Of a DNA stretch of 64,000 bases, positions 58,290 to 64,000 are shown piece after piece. Below the pieces are notes generated by a model. That model searched no databases and was not told where the DNA came from. It worked only from the letters and a program-made list of their open reading frames with translations. Source of the stretch: Cenococcum geophilum 1.58 (Eukaryota > Ascomycota > Dothideomycetes > Gloniales > Gloniaceae); contig KV748204.1 in NCBI GenBank assembly GCA_001692895.1, forward strand, positions 372,001-436,000, written 5' to 3'. Each line of letters starts with the position of its first letter. Positions within the stretch are counted from its first letter, which is position 1. The position numbers and the translations under genes are program-made.

Positions 58290-61200
58290 TGTAACGGAAC
58301 CTTGTAGCAGGAACTACGATAGGCTCATTATTAGGCTAGATGTGTAGGAAATGCAAGTACAAAAGTCAACAACGTAATAATAACTGGTGGAGTGGTTGCC
58401 TAACAGATTAACTCTAATTATATTCTGAGAATCACTACAAGAAAGAAACTATCTAGGTAGGGACTAAGGGTCCTTAAATACACAACCGTACTCCTATAAA
58501 ATCCTTCTTATACGTAATATACGTGTACTCTATCTACTCTGTTATAGATCCTATAGATTATATAGATTATACAGATTACCCCATATGACTTTGGTTACCA
58601 TTCCTCGTTATATAGCTCTATCGGCTCCATCCTAGACCGTACCTAAATTAACTAACTAGCTTCTTTTAACTCCTCTCTAAGTAGTTATAATATTGTACTT
58701 AAAGCGTCTATAACACTATCTCCCTCCTCTTTATCTTTATTCTTAAAGATTTAAAATATCTCTAAGTTGTTTACTAGGGGTATAATGTCCGTCTAATTAA
58801 TTTAGTTAATATTATTGCTTATTATACCTAAAGCAATTTCTTCTTCCTTAACTACTCGTCGTGCTCGCACTATTACTGCGATATTGTCTCTTAGTGAGAT
58901 TATACCATCTCTATATTCTTGCTGTTCGAAAAAGGGGTTAGTTTATATTGCGTTAGCGAACCTATCTTTATAATAACCGTCCTTTTATTTAGAGTGCACT
59001 AAAGCGAATATTCATTCGTCCTATAATGTTTACTCTATCTCTAATGCTAAATATACGCGACCTATTGCTTTTAATAGTCGTCTGGTTCCCTAATTAATTT
59101 ATTTTAGGGTCTTATGTTTAATCTGCTGCTGCGCGGCTAGATAATAAACTGTCTATTACTCTGGCGGAACTGCGCCGCTCTTATAATGCTGAATAAGAAG
59201 CTGCCGATGCTTAATAACGGGCTCTAGAATCTCGTCTTGCGGCATCCGCTTAATTAATCCGTCTTAAGAAGGTGCGTAAGAAGGTTCGTTCTAAGGAGTG
59301 GAAACTTATAAAATAAGGTTTATAGAAACTTAGTAATAAAAGAACGGATTCTCTTCTAATAGAGAAGGAAATAGATCTAAATAGCTCGGCAACTGCTCTT
59401 CTTAGGTCCCCCTTAGGTAACTTATTCTTTGGCGATCCTTTTTTGTTAATGCTGCCTAACCTAATCTCTTCCAATACTCCTGTACCTTTCCTATAGCATT
59501 TTTTAAATTTTCTAGTAGCTCTTAGGTAGTCTCGTTATAACCTATCCACTTAACCTTATACTATGTTTTATCGTCAATGTCCTTATAACTAACGATCTTC
59601 AAAACTTGCTATTTATCTTCTTCCTATCCTCTATACGTGTCTGCTTCGTAAACTAGTAGCTTAATATTCCTGTGTACTAGCTCTAGCATTGCAATATACT
59701 ATATAGGGTAGATCTTTATTTTGGCTGGTAGGTTTAACTTAAACGTAACTAGTAAAATCCTCTATATAATTTCGAAAGGTCCTAGTCTAACATAGTTTAA
59801 CTTCTTGCTTAGTCGTTAACTTTTAAAATTTTTATATAGTAGCTATACTTTATCTCCCTCCTTAAGATCTGGTCCCTTAGATCTCTTAGCATTATAGTAC
59901 TTTTTTATTCTCTCTTATACTTTCTTTGCTAATTCTATAAGGTCTGCATAAAGATTTATTAACGTCTTTATTCTCTCTTTAGCTATACTACTTATTTTCT
60001 TTACTTACCGTAGTAATAATAATGTCCTTAGCTTATATCCATAATTCGCCTTAAATAGTAATATACCTATTCCTTCTTAAGGTGTTGCATTATATGCAAA
60101 CTATATAACTAGTAATAGCGATACCTAATTATTCTATATATAATTAATATAATGCCTTAGATACTGTTCTAGTATCTAATTTAATTTTTCCATTTAACCG
60201 TCTGTCTGCGGATAATATGCGGTAGAAGTTACTGCTTAAACTCCTTGCTCTGCTAAGAATACCTCCTAGAATACTGCTACGAATCTTAGATCTCTATCCG
60301 ATATAATCTTACTTAGTGCTCTATATTTTATAAATACTTCTTTAATATAGATTCTAGCGACATCTTCCGCTAAGATTTCTTTTATATATGCTATAAAGTA
60401 TCCCTACTTTGTAAGCTTATCTACTATTACTAAGATCGCGTTATAATCTTATCTGGTAATAGGATCTCTTAATTTTAGTAACTTAATAATAAAGTCCTAT
60501 AATATAACCTCCTATAGTCTCTCTGGTGTTTTAATAGGTTATAGCCCTCTATATAGCTTATACCTTATTAGTTTATTTCTTTAGTAATCTAAATACTTTT
60601 TAGTAACCTTTCTGGCTATCCTCTAGATCCTATTAATAATATACTCCTCCTAAAGTCTTAACACTAAGCCCGTAGCTTTATTATGTCCTTAAGTTAGTCC
60701 CTTATAAAAGTCTTCTATAAACTGCTCTGCTATACTTTTTAGGATGTACTTCGCTTCTTGATTTTTGTATATATCTATTTATAAATCTTCTAGTTATGCT
60801 TTTAGAATCCTTTATACCTAAAAGCTTTCTAATATCTTATAGACTTTTTCTAACTCTTCCTAAGTTGCTATAATTTTCGGATAATTATACCTAATTAATC
60901 CATCTATGTCTTTTTATAGTAAAGCCCCTAATGGCTTCTTATTGTTCTATAGTTTAGCTTTACGACTTAGAGTATCTGCCCTTATATTATCTATACCCTT
61001 AGTATACTAAATCTTAAAATAGTATTCCGCAAGCATCTCTGCCTATCTAACCTATCTTTAATTAAGTTCCTTTATTGTTAGGAATCCTATTAGATTCTTA
61101 TAATCCGTCTTAACTATAAATAGTTTCTCTGTGCCTTGCAAGAATGCTCTCTATTTCTTTAATGCTGTAACTATACCTAATAACTCCTTATTATAAATGT

Positions 61201-64000
61201 CATAGTTTAACTCTAGTGGTGTTATCTTCTAACTGTAATATGCTACTAGGTGCTATCTATCTTAATATCTTTATATAAAGTATGCCCCTAGTATATAGTC
61301 TAATATATCTATCTCTATAACCGTCTCTAGTCCTAGTTAATAGATTTTAAGAACTGGCTCCTAGGTAAACAACTCTTTAACTTTCTTAAAGAGTTTTCTT
61401 TATTCCTCTCCCCATACCCATGGTTCTTCTTTCTTTATTAATCGCGTAAACGGCTTAATATTCTTTAACTATTATGCTATAAACCTTCTGCAGTAATTAC
61501 AAAACCCTAAAAACAATCTTAACTACGTAACGTTCTCTAGTTCTTACCAATTCACTATGGCCTTAATCTTCTTTAAATCTATGCTAAGTTAGCCTAGTTT
61601 AATAATAAATCTAATAAAATCGGTCTTCCTAGTAAAGAACTCGCATTTCTTAATTACTACTAGCATCTATTCTTCTTATAGTCTCTTTAAGACCTATTTA
61701 ACGTGTTCTCTGTGTTCTTCCTTAGTTATTAAGTAGATAATAATATCGTTAAGGTATACCATAATAAATTCATCCAAGTGCTCTCCTAATATATTGTTAA
61801 TATGCTTTTAGAATATTACTAGTGCGTTTATAAGCCTAAATTGTATAACTAATGGCTTATATAGTCCTTTCTTTAACCTAAAGGCTGCCTTCTATTCGTT
61901 GCCTTCCTTAATTCTAATCTAATAGTACGCCGATCTCAGATCTATCTTCGTAAAGATTTACGCATTACCTATTCTATCTTAAATCTCGCTAATTAAGGGT
62001 AAAAGATACCTATCCTTTCTAGTAATGCTGTTTAACTGTCTATAGTTAATACACAGCCTTAGTTTGCTATTTTTCTTTAGTACGAACAGTACTGGATAAT
62101 CTACTAATAACTATAATGGTCTAATATATCCCTTTTATAAGTTCTCCTAAACAAACTCTTTTAGTACTCTACCTTCTTCTTTAGTAAGCTTATAGATTAG
62201 AAAGAACTTTAGACTTATTCCTAGTTCCAATTCTATCTTATAGTCCTATACTATATACTTTAACAGCTTTTTACTTTCTAGTAACTATAGTTTCTTGCCA
62301 TACTTATAGTATCTCTTTAGTATATAACTTAGTCCTTTTTTTATTTCTTTATAAGTTGCTCCTACTTAGTACTATACTAACTTGGCTTATTATTACATTT
62401 TATAGCGTTAAGTATCTCTAATATTAACTTAACCTGTAATCTAATCGATCCTTAGATTGTATTCCTATAACTAAGGCATCCCTAATACTGCCTTATCCCT
62501 TCCTAATAGTAGGATATCGAAAGATATCTTAATTTATCTCCCTTTAATAGTTATCTAAATAGGTCCTATTTTAAGATTAATAATACCTCCTCCATAGGCT
62601 ATCGGATCTCCTAAAATTGTTACTAATAGGTAAGGTTCCTCCTTTTGTCTATAAGGTAATTCTATTCTCTTAACTACTACTAGTAAGATATAGTTCCTTA
62701 TTACTCCACTATCTATTAGCGCTTTGAACTGCTAATCTTACTATTTAACTTATAAATTTAGGTGTTGTCCTTAAATTCCTTTAAGGGTCTAAGGCTCTAC
62801 CACTAGCTCCCTCTAGTCCTATAGGCCTCTACTTTTCCTAACTATTAGCTGCTTAATCCTATTACACTTAGCTCATTCTTTAGCTAATGCCTAGTTCACT
62901 TTTTATCTTTAATATACTATAGATACATGTTTTCTAGGCATTCCCACCACTATTGTCTATCTAAGCATTCTTCTATAAGGAATCTTCCTAGTTAAAGTAC
63001 TAAACTTCCTTCCTCTTNGACCTCTGCTGGATGCCATCTATATATATATTTGGCATTCCTATACTATCGCTTGTCTGTCATCCAGTATATCCTTATAGGG
63101 TATTTCCGATTCTTTTCTTTTAGATTCTTATACATCTTATATATGTCGTCTATATACGCAATCTATGATAACGTGTAGTGTACTAGGTGCTTTAGGTTAA
63201 CTCTTGGCTCGTCTTTATCTTTAAGTTTAAACCTCTATTATGCTAATCTAAACGTTATAACTTTATTTATAGGTATTAAGATGCGTCTCTTACTTCTCTA
63301 GTCCTCTAAACGTTCCTCTAGATCCTTTAACGTTATAATTAAGGCTCCTTTAATATAATTTATGGCCTTTTTTATAATTAGGTGGTCCTAGATAACTTTC
63401 TTATCTAACCATATATAGAAATCTTCCCACTTATTATTATGCCTTTGCCTATACTACTTTTAGTATAGCTACTAGAGTATATACGGCTTGTCCGTAAGGA
63501 AGTATCTTCTTATTACTATATTATAACAGCCTTTTATATATTGTTTTTTAAACCTAGTTAGGATTCCTAGATCCTCTTTATCTTCTAATTTAGTAAGCCA
63601 CTTAGCTCTTAGTATACCTACCCTAGGCCTATTAGTAATTCTTTATACTAGTGCTCTGTCCTTTATACGTCCTAATATACTAGATCTCTTATCTAGTTTC
63701 TGTTCTTACTATGCGATGATTCTTTGTCTAAACTCTTCTATAGTTTCTTTTAGTTTGCGTCTTGCGCTTAGATTCTCAAAGTTCTCTTACTTCTTAATCT
63801 TAGTATTAACTCTTTGATCTTTAGTCCGAATAATATATTTTACTAGTAAGTCTTTTAGGTCTATATATTCGTCTCTTAGTTTAATTACTGTTTACGCTAT
63901 AGATTCTCTAATCTATAAAGAAGCTCCTTACCTCTTACTTATGGGTGTCCTAATTTATACTCCAAATTCTTGACCCTTTAGATTCTTTAATCCTGAGCTT
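58290..64000 (-). mobile_element. Gypsy-type LTR element (D), second copy of B, cut by window end
   Basis: The left LTR, 58290-58715 (TGTAACGGAACC ... TCTATAACA), is followed by a pyrimidine run, as in element B. The interior follows B closely on the minus strand: integrase about 60700-59500, RNase H near 61350-60900, reverse transcriptase about 62100-61400 with its YxDD-type box near 61760, protease near 62720. The right part lies outside the window. It lacks the insertion found in B at 31761-34274. It is RIP-like and broken in many places. B and D differ mainly by C/T and G/A exchanges, so both were probably mutated independently. Confidence 0.85.

Overview
This window comes from a filamentous ascomycete (Pezizomycotina). 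The plant-associated, transposon-rich Dothideomycetes fit best, but the order is an inference. The grounds are short GT-AG introns of about 50 to 140 bp with CTAAC-like branch points, a fungal PH-domain gene, DUF4238 and aminoglycoside-phosphotransferase-like relics, Fot1/pogo and hAT DNA transposons, and nested LTR elements. Most repeats are rich in TpA and TAG/TAA where Gln and Trp codons are expected, as repeat-induced point mutation (RIP) would leave them.

Layout. 1-8 kb is ordinary gene-bearing DNA: a five-exon PH-domain gene (1677-3645) and a GC-rich ubiquitin-like UBTD-type gene (6635-7858), separated by a RIP-degraded pogo-like transposon with clear inverted repeats and a TA target duplication (4416-6454). 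8-21 kb is a transition zone with a pogo transposase remnant, an APH-like pseudogene, a small gene split by a 940-bp hAT-type element, and a divergent pair of cysteine-rich secreted-protein genes. One of that pair is cut by a 4.55-kb hAT transposon with a perfect 8-bp duplication. A DUF4238 relic follows.

21-64 kb is an AT-rich repeat island. A gypsy-type element (from about 22166) has received a short gag-only LTR element (22536-24633), a second gypsy in reverse orientation (25818-36199) and a copia-type element (from 37602). After that come tandem-repeat arrays, a Plavaka/KDZ-like transposase relic, a Tad1-like LINE, an SF1 helicase relic and a second copy of the reverse gypsy that runs off the window.

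The most unusual objects are two inverted copies (31761-34274 and 51994-54214) of a non-coding element. It carries three kinds of minisatellite in fixed order between ends that begin TCAG and end CTRR, with no target duplication. That suggests a Helitron/Helentron-like family loaded with satellites. I saw no CRISPR, rRNA or convincing tRNA. Long reading frames inside the tandem arrays are by-products of repeat periodicity.
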